DNA of 64,000 nucleotides from Pontibacter aquaedesilientis (GTDB lineage Bacteria > Bacteroidota > Bacteroidia > Cytophagales > Hymenobacteraceae), in assembly GCF_014773225.1 (NCBI RefSeq), contig NZ_JACXAJ010000001.1:186001-250000 (forward strand), given 5' to 3'. Numbering within the stretch: position 1 is the first letter of the stretch; every line of letters begins with the position of its first letter. The position numbers were made by a program, and so were the translations under genes. Below are positions 16,899-26,147 of this stretch, in pieces. The notes below the pieces were generated by a model. It did not search any database and was not told the origin of the DNA. It saw only the letters and a program-made list of their open reading frames with translations.

Positions 16899-17627
16899 AT
16901 GAAAGAAGTTTTACAGATAAATAAGAGACATCAGTTAAAGTCTATCTCCAACGGAGCATTAGTGATATTAGGCTATCCTGTAGGTCTTCTGTTACTTTGG
17001 TTAAAGGAATTAATTTGGTTTAAGGAGAGTAGTGTGCTTTTAGAGCTAAACTTTTACTTTCTCCTATTAGGAGTTTGCACTGTTTCCTTCCTACCAGCAT
17101 TTTACTTACATATTGTTTATTATCTAACGAACAGATATACAGTTGTAGAAGTAGATAAGCAGCAGCAACTAATAACAATTACTGACAAAAAAGGAAAGCA
17201 CGTTATACATGCCTCAGATATAAAACAAGTAGCAAGGGTGGTGCAGCGAGATTACCGACTTCCTGAGAAGCAGCAGAATTGGTTTCCAGTTCCATGGAGA
17301 AAATATGGATACCTGAAATTAGTCACCCATGACAATACCGTCTTCTTGCTAACATCCCTCATGCTTGACCCGATAAACCCGCTTATCAAGGAAACAGAGA
17401 CCCAATACAAATTCCTGCCCGACATAGATGAAACTTTCGAAGAAGAGTTGACAAATGCAGAGATTGAAGACCAGCTACGGGTATTAGTAGAAAGCTTTAA
17501 GTTGAAATTTAAGGATCACACTGAACAAGAGCTTGTAGAGAAGATCTCAAAAAAGGGGTACAGGAAAGAAGCAGTAATAGCAGCTGAAGAGCTTTTGCAT
17601 GAAAATATACTTAACAACAAGAAATAA
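16899..17627 (+). CDS. uncharacterised membrane protein, possible PH-like domain
   Basis: 242 aa, family not recognised. Two hydrophobic helices lie at about residues 18-38 (GALVILGYPVGLLLLWLKEL) and 47-75 (LNFYFLLLGVCTVSFLPAFYLHIVYYL). They are followed by a beta-rich stretch (YTVVEVDKQQQLITITDKKGK, HASDIKQV, YLKLVTHDNTVFLL) that resembles a bacterial PH-like domain, and a C-terminal helical acidic tail. Codon use is clearly AT-rich compared with the flotillin before and the ATPase after it. The gene lacks AGGTATA, which is otherwise common in this cluster, suggesting later acquisition. Position implies membrane linkage to the flotillin/AAA+ pair. Confidence 0.7.
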   Translation: MKEVLQINKRHQLKSISNGALVILGYPVGLLLLWLKELIWFKESSVLLELNFYFLLLGVCTVSFLPAFYLHIVYYLTNRYTVVEVDKQQQLITITDKKGKHVIHASDIKQVARVVQRDYRLPEKQQNWFPVPWRKYGYLKLVTHDNTVFLLTSLMLDPINPLIKETETQYKFLPDIDETFEEELTNAEIEDQLRVLVESFKLKFKDHTEQELVEKISKKGYRKEAVIAAEELLHENILNNKK

Positions 17628-17696
17628 GGTGCAATTAGGCGTGCTTTAGTTAAGCTATTAAAGAAGCCACTAGTACAAAGTAAGCCGTGAAAACAC

Positions 17697-17716
17697 TTGG
17701 CTTTGAACAAAGCCAA
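17697..17716. promoter_or_regulatory. 20-bp palindrome upstream of the giant AAA+ gene
   Basis: TTGGCTTTG-AA-CAAAGCCAA is a perfect dyad ending 36 bp before the ATG at 17753. The two-base centre makes it a poor RNA hairpin but a good operator shape. In the minus direction it is followed by CAAGTG with no T tract, so termination is not indicated. Confidence 0.4.
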
Positions 17717-17752
17717 AAACTTATCATCATTCAATTTTAATCCTCCAACCTA

Positions 17753-20700
17753 ATGGAAGATACTAATACCACCGCTTCTTCAGCTGCCGAAAACGTGCAA
17801 CTGGAAGGCGGTACCTATGAAATCTTACGGAACCGTCTACAGAAAAGCGGGGCCGAACTGCGTGCGCAACTGGAACAGCTGAATCAGGAGCGGAAGAGCG
17901 TGTTCGGGGCCATTGAGACGCAGCTGATTACGACCGAGCGCATTACCACCGAGAACAACTGCGTGCCCTGGGACATGGTGCCGGTGGGCTATACCTTGCT
18001 TTTTGGTTACAACGTATTCCTTGGCCTGAAGTCGGAGGTGGAGCTGTCGGATGTGTTTGGCGTCTATACCTACGAAGGGCACAGCTTCCACCAGCAGTCG
18101 CTCGATTTACTGCAGGACAAGACCTTTCAGGACGATTTTCAGAAGCTCTACAAGTACTACAAGAATACCCAGTTTGTTAAGTTCGCACACATCGGCAACT
18201 ACCTGTACATGGTGTTTCGAGTGGGCAAGGGCCTCAACGATGTCAAGACTTTTAAGTGGTTGCTCAAAGGCGACACGATCACCTACATCGACAACCGCAG
18301 CGACCACGAGTATGTGTTCCCCAACCAGCACGATTTCAGCTGGAAACGCACCACCCGTGAGGCGCAGCGCAAAGGCAAGCACCCGCACGTGTCCATCGAA
18401 GACAAGGTGTTTGTGGAGACGGTAGGCGGCGACCTCACCATCAAGGTAGAGGACAACACCGATTCCGGCCGCGGCATTTATTCGGAAGAGGTCGAAGACA
18501 AGGACCAGACGCTCGACGACTCGGAGATCTACTACGCCATCCTCGGCAACATCATCATACTAAAAATCCGGCCATACCGCGAGAACAACTACCGCTACTT
18601 TGTCTACAATTCCAAGTTGCAGGAGGCCCGCCGCATCGATGCGCTGGAGCATAGCTGTGTACTGTTGCCGGACGGGCAGGGGATTATCTACGCCTATGGC
18701 TACTACCTGCAGACGGGCGAGTTCAAGCAATTCGACAACAACCTGCAGGATATGCTGTTTGAGAAGCGCATTGCTTCCCCGAACGGTGAGGATTTCTTGT
18801 ATGTGTTTTACAACAAGGAGTCGGGCGTATACCTGCTGCTGTCCTATAACCTGATCACGCAGCAGATCGAAACGCCGATCGTGTGCCACGGTTATGCCAT
18901 TTACGAGAATGGCGAGCTGTGCTATTTCCGGGCCGACGAGGAGGCGCAGAAACACCACGCCATCCAGATCTGGCAGACACCTTATATTGGGCCGAACTTT
19001 GTTATACCTGTTACGCAGGAGTCATACCTCTACAAGATCGGCAACAAGGATATTGTGCGGGCCATGGCCGAGAGCAACGAGGTACTGTCCCTCTTGCACA
19101 AGGACGATTCCTATGCCAACCTATACCTGGATCTGATCAAGAAGACCACGGATGTGCTGGATTCTTACCACTGGCTCAACCGTGCGGAGACGTATAACTT
19201 GGCTACCCCGATTTCGGCAATCCGGCAAACGGCCACGGCGGCGGTGGAGGAGTACGAAAAGGTGCTCAGCATCAAGAAAAACACGCAGGCACAGATCAGT
19301 CAGGTGCTGGGGCAGGCCGATGCGCTGATCCAGACGCTGAAGTTTAAGAAGGCCGAGAGCATTAACGACTATGTGAAATATCTGGCCGACCTGCGCGGTA
19401 TACGCGGTGAGGTGATCTCACTGAAAGAGTTGCGCTACACCGACCTGCCAACCATTGAAAAATACGAGGCACAGCTGCATCAATTTGCGCAGGATACCGC
19501 CAACGGAGCGGTTGAATTCCTGTTGCAACCCCATGCGCTGGCACCTTACGAGCAAAAGGTAAAAGAGATCAACACAGCCATTGAAGGGATTGCGAAGGTG
19601 GTGGAGGCCGATGCGACTGACAAAGAGATTGCAGCTGTATCGGCAGAGCTGGAAATGCTGATCGATGTGGTGAGCAACCTCAAGATCGAAGACGCGACAC
19701 AGACCACCCGCATCATCGACACCATCTCGGCCATTTACGCCACTTTCAACCAGACCAAAGCCACCCTGCGCCGCAAGCGCAAGGAGCTCCTGAGTCAGGA
19801 AGGCAAGGCCGAATTCAACTCGCAAATCAAGCTGATCAGTCAGAGCGTGGTCAACTACCTCGACGTGTCGGACTCGCCGCAGAAGTGCGAAGAGTATCTG
19901 GCTAAGTTGATGGTGCAGCTGGAAGAGCTCGAAGGCCGTTTTCCGGATTTCGACGAGTTCATGGAGCAACTCACCGTCAAACGGGAGGAGATTTACAGTG
20001 CCTTTGAATCAAAAAAAGTGCAGCTACAGGAGACGCAGAACAAGCGTGCCAACAGCCTGCAGCAAGCAGCAGACCGTATCCTGAAAGCGGTGCAGAACCG
20101 GGCCGGCAAACTGACTTCGGTGAACGAGATCAATGGCTACTTCGCCTCCGATCTGATGATCGAGAAGGTGCGGAGCACGGTAGAGGAGTTGCTCAGGATC
20201 GGTGATACCGTAAAAGCCGACACCATTCAGAGCCGCCTTAAAACGCTCAAGGAAGACGCTGTTCGTCAGCTGAAGGACAAGCAGGAGCTATTCGTGGAAG
20301 GCGCCAACATCCTGAAGTTTGGCAAGCACCAGTTCACCGTAAACACCCAACCCTTGGAGCTGAGCGTGGTGCACCGCGACAACGCCATGTACTACCACCT
20401 CACGGGTACCAACTTTTTCGAGAAGATCACCGATGAATCTTTTTTGAGTTTCCGTCCGGTGTGGGAGCAGACGCTGGTATCGGAAAACAATCAGGTATAC
20501 CGCGCCGAGTACCTTGCCTTTAAAGTGCTGGAAGCAGCGCAGGAAACAGGTATAGCCGGTCAGCATGAGGAGAACAGTTTTCATCACCTGACTATTGACG
20601 AGCTCCACAAACTCACTGAAGCCGAACTGACGGACTACGTGAACAAGTTCATGGCCGTGCGCTTCAACGAGGGCTACATGAAAGGTGTGCACGACCACGA

Positions 20701-22720
20701 CGCGGCCCTGATTTTAGGTGCGCTGATCCGCCTGATCAAAACCGCCGATTTGCTCCGCTATACCTCCATCGACAGAGCCTGTGCGCAGCTGTACTGGAAA
20801 GTATTTGTGCCGGAAGCCAAAAAGAAAATGCTCCATCACCAGCTCCAAGGTATAAGCGCCATCCTGCAGGTGTTCCCCGACACGCACGAGTTTGACGACG
20901 TGAAGGCCGATCTGCAGCAGGAGCTCTCTACCTTTCAGCAGGAGACCGGACTGTGCATAGCGGCCAATGCAAGCGAGGCAGGCGCATACCTGTTTTACGA
21001 ACTCACCCGTGGCGACCACTTTGTGATCGACAGTCAGGCGGATGTGCTGTATGACGGTTTCAAGCATTTCCTGACGGAGCGCAAAGTGCTGGACCGATTT
21101 GAGGAATCCGTGAAGGCACTGCAGGAGAACGTGGCGCACCAGTTTGAATTGATCCAGCACTGGCTCAAGGCTTACATCGCACAGACGGGTCAGCACGACA
21201 AGACCGAGTTTGTAGCCGAAGTAGCTGTTTTGCTTTTGACCGACAGCTACAGTCCACTGCAAGTGGTGCATACCGTTTTGAAAGAGAATTTGCAAGGTAT
21301 GCAGGGCGCACACCAGCAGGTACAGGGCCGGCAGTATCAGCTGAACTACCACCAGTTCCTGCACCGCCTCCGTAACTATACCTACAGCACTGCCACCGCT
21401 TTCACAGCTTTCACGGAGCTGAAGAAGGGCCTCACGCAGCAGGCCGAGCAGGCGCTGCGTCTGAACGAATTCAAGCCGCGGGTGCTCTCGTCGTTTGTGC
21501 GCAACAAGCTGATCGACCAGGTATACCTGCCGCTAATCGGCGCGAACCTTGCCAAGCAGATTGGTTCGGCAGGCGAGACCAAGCGCACCGACCTGATGGG
21601 TATGCTGCTCCTGCTCTCGCCTCCAGGCTATGGTAAGACCACTATTATGGAGTACATCGCCAACCGGCTGGGCATTATCTTTATGAAGATAAACGGTCCG
21701 GCCATTGGTCATCAGGTTACGGCGCTGGACCCGAAAGAGGCGCCCAATGCCGCTGCCCGCGAAGAGCTGGAGAAGCTGAACCTGTCTTTCGAGATGGGCG
21801 ATAACGTGATGATTTACCTCGACGACATCCAGCACTGTAACCCGGAGTTTTTGCAGAAGTTCATCTCGCTTTGCGACGCCCAGCGCAAGATCGAAGGTGT
21901 GTACAAAGGCCGCAGCAAAACCTATGACTTCCGGGGCAAGAAGGTATGCGTGGTCATGGCCGGCAACCCTTATACCGAGACAGGGGAGAAGTTCCGCATA
22001 CCTGACATGCTTGCCAACCGTGCCGACATCTACAACCTGGGTGATATAATCGGCGACACCGCAGACGTGTTCAAGCTGAGCTACATCGAAAACTCCCTCA
22101 CGTCGAACACGGTGCTGGCGAAGCTGGCCGCGAAGAGTCAGAAGGACATCTATGCGCTGCTTCAACTGGCCGAAACCGGCGACAGCGAAGGACTGGAATT
22201 TGAAGGTAACCACTCGGCTGCCGAGCTCAACGAGTATGTGCTGGTGCTGAAAAAACTGCTCAGGATTCAGGACGTGATCCTGAAAGTGAACCTGGAGTAC
22301 ATCCGCTCGGCGGCGCAGGCAGACGAGTACCGCACCGAGCCGGCTTTCAAGCTGCAGGGCTCTTACCGCAACATGAACAAGTTGGCCGAAAAGGTTATGC
22401 CGATCATGAACGACCAGGAACTGCAGACGCTCATCTTGTCGCACTACGAAGCCGAGTCTCAAACGCTCACTTCCGGTGCCGAAGCCAACATGCTCAAATT
22501 CAAGCAACTGATCGGGATTATGACTGAGGCAGAGGCGCAACGCTGGGAGGACATCAAAGCGACCTTCGTGCGCAACAACAAGCTCAAAGGCTTTGGCGGC
22601 AACAACCAGGTCGGGCAGGTGCTTTCCGAAATGGAAAACATCTCCGGCGGACTGGCAGGTATAAAAGAGGTGTTGAGTCAGTTTAAATCGAACAGGTTGG
22701 AGGCAGCGGAGGGGCTGTAA
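17753..22720 (+). CDS. giant AAA+ ATPase of the 'DNA repair ATPase' type, flotillin-associated
   Basis: A 1655-aa soluble protein. Residues of about 15-45 are coiled coil. About 60-440 is a beta-rich region with propeller-like blades (DEYVFPN, EDFLYVFYNKESGVYLLL). About 480-870 is helical and coiled coil. The C-terminus holds an AAA+ module with P-loop SPPGYGKTT (Lys1295), Walker B MIYLDDIQ (Asp1357-Asp1358) and a sensor-like VVMAGNPYTETG. The P-loop form is MoxR-like. Databases label such proteins 'DNA repair ATPase', but I know of no proof of a DNA role. Similar genes sit beside flotillins in other phyla, so a membrane-scaffold remodelling or stress-response ATPase is the inference. It contains about eleven AGGTATA words. 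Confidence 0.8.
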   Translation: MEDTNTTASSAAENVQLEGGTYEILRNRLQKSGAELRAQLEQLNQERKSVFGAIETQLITTERITTENNCVPWDMVPVGYTLLFGYNVFLGLKSEVELSDVFGVYTYEGHSFHQQSLDLLQDKTFQDDFQKLYKYYKNTQFVKFAHIGNYLYMVFRVGKGLNDVKTFKWLLKGDTITYIDNRSDHEYVFPNQHDFSWKRTTREAQRKGKHPHVSIEDKVFVETVGGDLTIKVEDNTDSGRGIYSEEVEDKDQTLDDSEIYYAILGNIIILKIRPYRENNYRYFVYNSKLQEARRIDALEHSCVLLPDGQGIIYAYGYYLQTGEFKQFDNNLQDMLFEKRIASPNGEDFLYVFYNKESGVYLLLSYNLITQQIETPIVCHGYAIYENGELCYFRADEEAQKHHAIQIWQTPYIGPNFVIPVTQESYLYKIGNKDIVRAMAESNEVLSLLHKDDSYANLYLDLIKKTTDVLDSYHWLNRAETYNLATPISAIRQTATAAVEEYEKVLSIKKNTQAQISQVLGQADALIQTLKFKKAESINDYVKYLADLRGIRGEVISLKELRYTDLPTIEKYEAQLHQFAQDTANGAVEFLLQPHALAPYEQKVKEINTAIEGIAKVVEADATDKEIAAVSAELEMLIDVVSNLKIEDATQTTRIIDTISAIYATFNQTKATLRRKRKELLSQEGKAEFNSQIKLISQSVVNYLDVSDSPQKCEEYLAKLMVQLEELEGRFPDFDEFMEQLTVKREEIYSAFESKKVQLQETQNKRANSLQQAADRILKAVQNRAGKLTSVNEINGYFASDLMIEKVRSTVEELLRIGDTVKADTIQSRLKTLKEDAVRQLKDKQELFVEGANILKFGKHQFTVNTQPLELSVVHRDNAMYYHLTGTNFFEKITDESFLSFRPVWEQTLVSENNQVYRAEYLAFKVLEAAQETGIAGQHEENSFHHLTIDELHKLTEAELTDYVNKFMAVRFNEGYMKGVHDHDAALILGALIRLIKTADLLRYTSIDRACAQLYWKVFVPEAKKKMLHHQLQGISAILQVFPDTHEFDDVKADLQQELSTFQQETGLCIAANASEAGAYLFYELTRGDHFVIDSQADVLYDGFKHFLTERKVLDRFEESVKALQENVAHQFELIQHWLKAYIAQTGQHDKTEFVAEVAVLLLTDSYSPLQVVHTVLKENLQGMQGAHQQVQGRQYQLNYHQFLHRLRNYTYSTATAFTAFTELKKGLTQQAEQALRLNEFKPRVLSSFVRNKLIDQVYLPLIGANLAKQIGSAGETKRTDLMGMLLLLSPPGYGKTTIMEYIANRLGIIFMKINGPAIGHQVTALDPKEAPNAAAREELEKLNLSFEMGDNVMIYLDDIQHCNPEFLQKFISLCDAQRKIEGVYKGRSKTYDFRGKKVCVVMAGNPYTETGEKFRIPDMLANRADIYNLGDIIGDTADVFKLSYIENSLTSNTVLAKLAAKSQKDIYALLQLAETGDSEGLEFEGNHSAAELNEYVLVLKKLLRIQDVILKVNLEYIRSAAQADEYRTEPAFKLQGSYRNMNKLAEKVMPIMNDQELQTLILSHYEAESQTLTSGAEANMLKFKQLIGIMTEAEAQRWEDIKATFVRNNKLKGFGGNNQVGQVLSEMENISGGLAGIKEVLSQFKSNRLEAAEGL

Positions 22721-22758
22721 AGGTATAGCTGAGAAATGCCCTCACTACGAACTGAGAT

Positions 22759-22797
22759 AAATAAGCCCCGGCAGGTATAAACTGCTGGGGCTTATTT
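22759..22797 (+). terminator. terminator of the AAA+ gene with AGGTATA in the loop
   Basis: A 16-bp stem (22759-22774 with 22782-22797, one G-U pair) closes a 7-nt loop GTATAAA, so the AGGTATA word spans the stem-loop junction. A and T tracts flank both sides. Confidence 0.88.
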
Positions 22798-22907
22798 ATT
22801 TACCCAGGTATAGCATTGGTGCCAAATATTTATAATCAATGTACAGGAATCTTTTTGGATGCCATCAGGTTGATTAATCCCTGGATAAGCCCGAACTTTG
22901 TGCCACT

Positions 22908-23747
22908 ATGCCATTAGCCATCACCTCTTTAAATTCCGGCAGCAACGGAAACTGTTACTACATCGGCAACGGCCAGGAAGCCGTGCTGGTGGATGCAGGT
23001 ATTTCGTGCCGGGAGACCGAGCGGCGCATGCAGCGGCTTGGACTGAGCATGCGGCAGGTGAAGGCCATTTTTGTGTCGCATGAGCATTCCGATCACATCA
23101 GAGGTATACCGGTGCTCGCCCGAAAGTACAAACTGCCGGTATACATCACGCCCGATACGCTATACCGTTCCCGGATGGACTTGAGTGGAATAGAAGTGCT
23201 TTCATTTACCGGATACGAGCCTGTAGCAGTCGGGGCACTGTCGGTGACGGCCTTCCCGAAATTTCATGACGCAGCGGATCCGCACAGTTTTGTGGTGGCA
23301 GGCAACGGTGTGAAGATCGGCGTTTTTACGGACATAGGAGCCCCTTGCGACCACCTGATCCGGCATTTCCAGCAGTGCCACGCCGCTTTTCTGGAAGCGA
23401 ACTACGACGACGGTATGCTGGAACAGAGTTATTACCCCTACTACCTGAAGCGCCGCATCAGTGGCAACCACGGGCATTTATCTAATAAGCAGGCGCTGGA
23501 GCTGTTTGTGGCGCACAAACCGGCTTTTATGAGCCATGTGTTTCTGTCGCACCTCTCCAAAGACAACAACTGCCCGAAGCACGCAAAAAGCCTGTTCGAT
23601 GTATGCGCTGATGGCACTGAGATCGTTGTAGCCTCTAGGTTTGCAGAAACAGCCGTGTACCATATCAGCAACCAAGGCGATATCTTCGGTCGCACCCTAA
23701 CTGTAGAGGATATCACAACGGCAGGGGAGCAACTGTCATTGTTTTGA
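22908..23747 (+). CDS. MBL-fold metallo-hydrolase (WalJ/YycJ-like)
   Basis: A 279-aa cytoplasmic protein with the metallo-beta-lactamase fold. SLNSGSNGNCYYIG opens the domain, the zinc motif is VSHEHSDHIRG, FPKFHDAADP gives the next His, VFTDIGAP the bridging Asp, and SHLSKDNN the last His. This pattern is shared with YycJ/WalJ, a 5'-3' DNA exonuclease-type enzyme linked to mismatch repair and cell-wall signalling in Firmicutes. Length agrees with the family. It is transcribed in the same direction as the AAA+ gene but behind a terminator, and converges on hflC. Confidence 0.88.
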   Translation: MPLAITSLNSGSNGNCYYIGNGQEAVLVDAGISCRETERRMQRLGLSMRQVKAIFVSHEHSDHIRGIPVLARKYKLPVYITPDTLYRSRMDLSGIEVLSFTGYEPVAVGALSVTAFPKFHDAADPHSFVVAGNGVKIGVFTDIGAPCDHLIRHFQQCHAAFLEANYDDGMLEQSYYPYYLKRRISGNHGHLSNKQALELFVAHKPAFMSHVFLSHLSKDNNCPKHAKSLFDVCADGTEIVVASRFAETAVYHISNQGDIFGRTLTVEDITTAGEQLSLF

Positions 23748-23751
23748 GCTT

Positions 23752-23780
23752 GTAGATGCCAGATATTAGATGCTAGATTT
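23752..23780. repeat. degenerate TAGAT-type word repeat
   Basis: Short imperfect iteration (GTAGATGCCAGATATTAGATG and on) in the spacer after the MBL gene. It is non-coding and of unknown role, one of three similar low-complexity spacers in the window. Confidence 0.5.
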
Positions 23781-23801
23781 ATAATCTCAAGAAGATTTGA
23801 T

Positions 23802-23844
23802 AATAAGAAAGGGCCAGCTAGATAACAGCTGGCCCTTTCTTATT
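23802..23844. terminator. bidirectional terminator, 18-bp perfect stem
   Basis: The arms at 23802-23819 and 23827-23844 are perfectly complementary with a 7-nt loop, A-rich on one side and T-rich on the other. They lie between the convergent MBL hydrolase and hflC genes. Confidence 0.92.
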
Positions 23845-23929
23845 CTGATAATTCACTTAGGGTAATGCGCTTGTGCCCGATTCAGGTAATTTGTCGCCTG
23901 TCCCTGCAAACAGTTTTATTTCATATCTA

Positions 23930-23982
23930 CTCCTAAACTCTTCAACTCTCAAACTCCCTAACTCCTAAACTCCCAAACTCCT
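23930..23982. repeat. degenerate ACTCC/TAAACTC word repeat
   Basis: About seven imperfect copies of a (A)ACTCC/CTAAACTC word just after the hflC stop, giving a strand-asymmetric, G-free stretch on the plus strand. Non-coding. Confidence 0.6.
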
Positions 23983-23983
23983 A

Positions 23984-24922
23984 TCAGTTTGCTTTCTTTA
24001 GGTACTTATACAACTCTGAATCGGTAGACAGGATAATGCTGGTTTTCTCATCGAAGGATTTGTCGAGGGTTTCCATGGAGCGCAGGAAGCTGTAAAGCTC
24101 GCGGGCCTGGGCGTTTCTGTTGTAGGCTGAAGCATAGATAGAAGTTGCCTGCGCGTCGGCCTTACCACGGATCATCTCTGACTCGCGGGTAGCTTCGGAC
24201 TGGATCTTGGCCAGGTCGCGCTCCTTGTTACCTTGTATCTTGCGTGCCTCTCCCTGTCCTTCAGATCGGAACTGGTCCGCAATACGGTTTCGCTCGCTGA
24301 TCATACGGTCGTATACCCGGTTGCGCACCTCATCCACGTAGTTCATGCGTCTAAAACGAAAATCCAGAATCTGAACACCAAGGTCGGCAGTGCGCTCGTT
24401 GGCGCGCTTCAGTACCAAGGCCTCTATCTTGTCGCGTCCCACGGTGATATCGTCCAGGTTGTCGAGGTCTTCCATCAAGGCGTCGGATACTTCAGGTTCG
24501 CGGTTGGTGGAGCGCACAATGTCCAGCAGGTCGTGGCTGGCAATGGCGTTACGTGTCTCGCCGTCCAGTATATCATCGAGGCGTGACTGGCCGGAGCGCT
24601 CGTCGCGCAGACGGATAAAGAACTGCAGCGGGTTGATGATCTGCCAGCGGGCGTAGGTGTCTACGAAGATAAACTTCTTGTCTTTGGTCGGAACCTGGTT
24701 GGAGTCGCCATCCCACTCCAGGTAGCGCTTGTCAAAAAACTGCACCTTTTGAATAATGGGTATTTTGAAGTGCAGACCCGGTTGTGTGCGAGGCTCCCCA
24801 ACGGGCCTTCCGAACTGCGTCACGATGGCCTGTTGTGTTTCGTCGAGCACAAACATGCTGGTAAAGGCCAGCGTGAGCAGGAGAACAGCAACTATGAGCG
24901 AAAGTATGTTTCTGGTTTTCAC
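23984..24922 (-). CDS. hflC: HflC, FtsH protease modulator
   Basis: A 312-aa SPFH/band-7 protein with one N-terminal membrane helix (ILSLIVAVLLLTLAFTSMFVL). The HflC signature follows: ETQQAIVTQFGRPV, GLHFKIPIIQKVQFFDKRYLEWDGDSNQVPT, DKKFIFVDTYARWQI, and the C-terminal helical EARKIQGNKERDLAKIQSEATRESEMIRGKADAQA. With HflK it forms the large periplasmic cage that encloses and restrains FtsH. The upstream hflK ends 3 bp before this start, so the two are translationally coupled. Confidence 0.95.
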   Translation of the reverse strand: MKTRNILSLIVAVLLLTLAFTSMFVLDETQQAIVTQFGRPVGEPRTQPGLHFKIPIIQKVQFFDKRYLEWDGDSNQVPTKDKKFIFVDTYARWQIINPLQFFIRLRDERSGQSRLDDILDGETRNAIASHDLLDIVRSTNREPEVSDALMEDLDNLDDITVGRDKIEALVLKRANERTADLGVQILDFRFRRMNYVDEVRNRVYDRMISERNRIADQFRSEGQGEARKIQGNKERDLAKIQSEATRESEMIRGKADAQATSIYASAYNRNAQARELYSFLRSMETLDKSFDEKTSIILSTDSELYKYLKKAN

Positions 24923-24925
24923 GGG

Positions 24926-25897
24926 CTATTTCTTTTCAGTCTGGTTCAGGTTTAACAAAGGAAGGACGTTATTACCTTTTTCATCGACAATGATCTTACC
25001 GCCAATCTTGGGCAGAATACGTTCCATGGTCTCCAGGTAGAGACGCTTTTTGGTCACTTCCGGCGCCTTCACATATTCTTCGAACAGGGAATTAAAGCGG
25101 GCAGCCTCACCGGTGGCTACATTTACTCGGGTCAGGGCAAAAGCCTCGGCCAACTGAATGGTTTCGCTGGCCTCGCCACGGGCACGCGGAATAATGCGGT
25201 TATACTCGGACTCGGCCTGGTTGATGAGTGTTTCGCGCTCTTGCTGCGCCTGGTTCACAGCGTTGAAAGAAGGCTTAACTGTTTCCGGCGGATTCACATC
25301 CTGCAGCACAACCTGGTCGATGCGTATACCGTTTTCGTACTCGTCGCACATCCGTTGCAGGAGTACCTCCATGCTCGTTGCCACCTCCTGGCGACCCACT
25401 GTCAGCACTTCGTTCACGGTGCGGTCGCCTACGACTTTGCGCATGGCAGCCTCGGACATATCGCGCAGGGCCTTCTCAGCATCGCGTACCTTGAACAGGT
25501 AATTGTAAGAGTTAACAATTCGGTATTGCACCACCCACTCCACATTGGCCAGATTCAGGTCACCGGTCAGCATGAGCGACTCATCGTTGAAGTCCGCTTT
25601 AGAGTACTGCGTGCTTGTTCCTGCCTCTACCGTTCTGAAACCAAACTCCTGCTTCAGCTGTCGCTGCACCGGTATCTTTTTCATCTCTTCTATGCCAAAG
25701 GGAAGAATGAAATTCAGTCCGGGCTGTACGGTGCGGTCGTAGTGGCCCACATACATGACCACGCCTTCTTCTTCGGGGCCAACCGTCTTCACAGAGGTGA
25801 AAATGAGGATCAATAAAATCAAGCCGAGCAAGACCTTTCGGAAATGCTTGCTAAGCAGGAACATATAGTATTGTAACCGGTAGTTGGGTTCTGCCAT
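24926..25897 (-). CDS. hflK: HflK, FtsH protease modulator
   Basis: A 323-aa SPFH protein with a single N-terminal helix (KVLLGLILLILIFTSV), the HflK-type VGPEEEGVVMYVGHYDRTVQPGLNFILPFGIE, and the conserved RIDQVVLQDVNPPE-V--F--V--A-QE block that distinguishes HflK from HflC. It is the first gene of the hflK-hflC pair. E. coli HflK is longer because of an N-terminal Gly/Pro-rich tail that is absent here, as usual in Bacteroidota. It regulates FtsH-dependent degradation of membrane proteins. Confidence 0.94.
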   Translation of the reverse strand: MAEPNYRLQYYMFLLSKHFRKVLLGLILLILIFTSVKTVGPEEEGVVMYVGHYDRTVQPGLNFILPFGIEEMKKIPVQRQLKQEFGFRTVEAGTSTQYSKADFNDESLMLTGDLNLANVEWVVQYRIVNSYNYLFKVRDAEKALRDMSEAAMRKVVGDRTVNEVLTVGRQEVATSMEVLLQRMCDEYENGIRIDQVVLQDVNPPETVKPSFNAVNQAQQERETLINQAESEYNRIIPRARGEASETIQLAEAFALTRVNVATGEAARFNSLFEEYVKAPEVTKKRLYLETMERILPKIGGKIIVDEKGNNVLPLLNLNQTEKK

Positions 25898-26147
25898 GGG
25901 TGCGGGGCAAATGGTTTATAGCGTTAAGTTAATATAAAATTATTACAAGTTCTAATTTGCAATATCAGGTATAGACCAACAGGTTGGCCGACTGTAGAGC
26001 AGTATAGGTGACAGACTTTCGGTTGTATTTGGTTGATTTTCAGGTATAAATGAAATAACAAAACGGCTTTTTCTGTAGAAGTGCCGTAAAGGAGGTAAGC
26101 AGTGAAAAATCTCCATCATCTACTTCAACACCAAAAATCATTGGACC

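Noticed and set aside
21533..22540. 335-codon open frame antisense to the AAA+ module
   Set aside because: It covers the Walker A/B region of a well-supported gene and has shadow-like composition without recognisable motifs.
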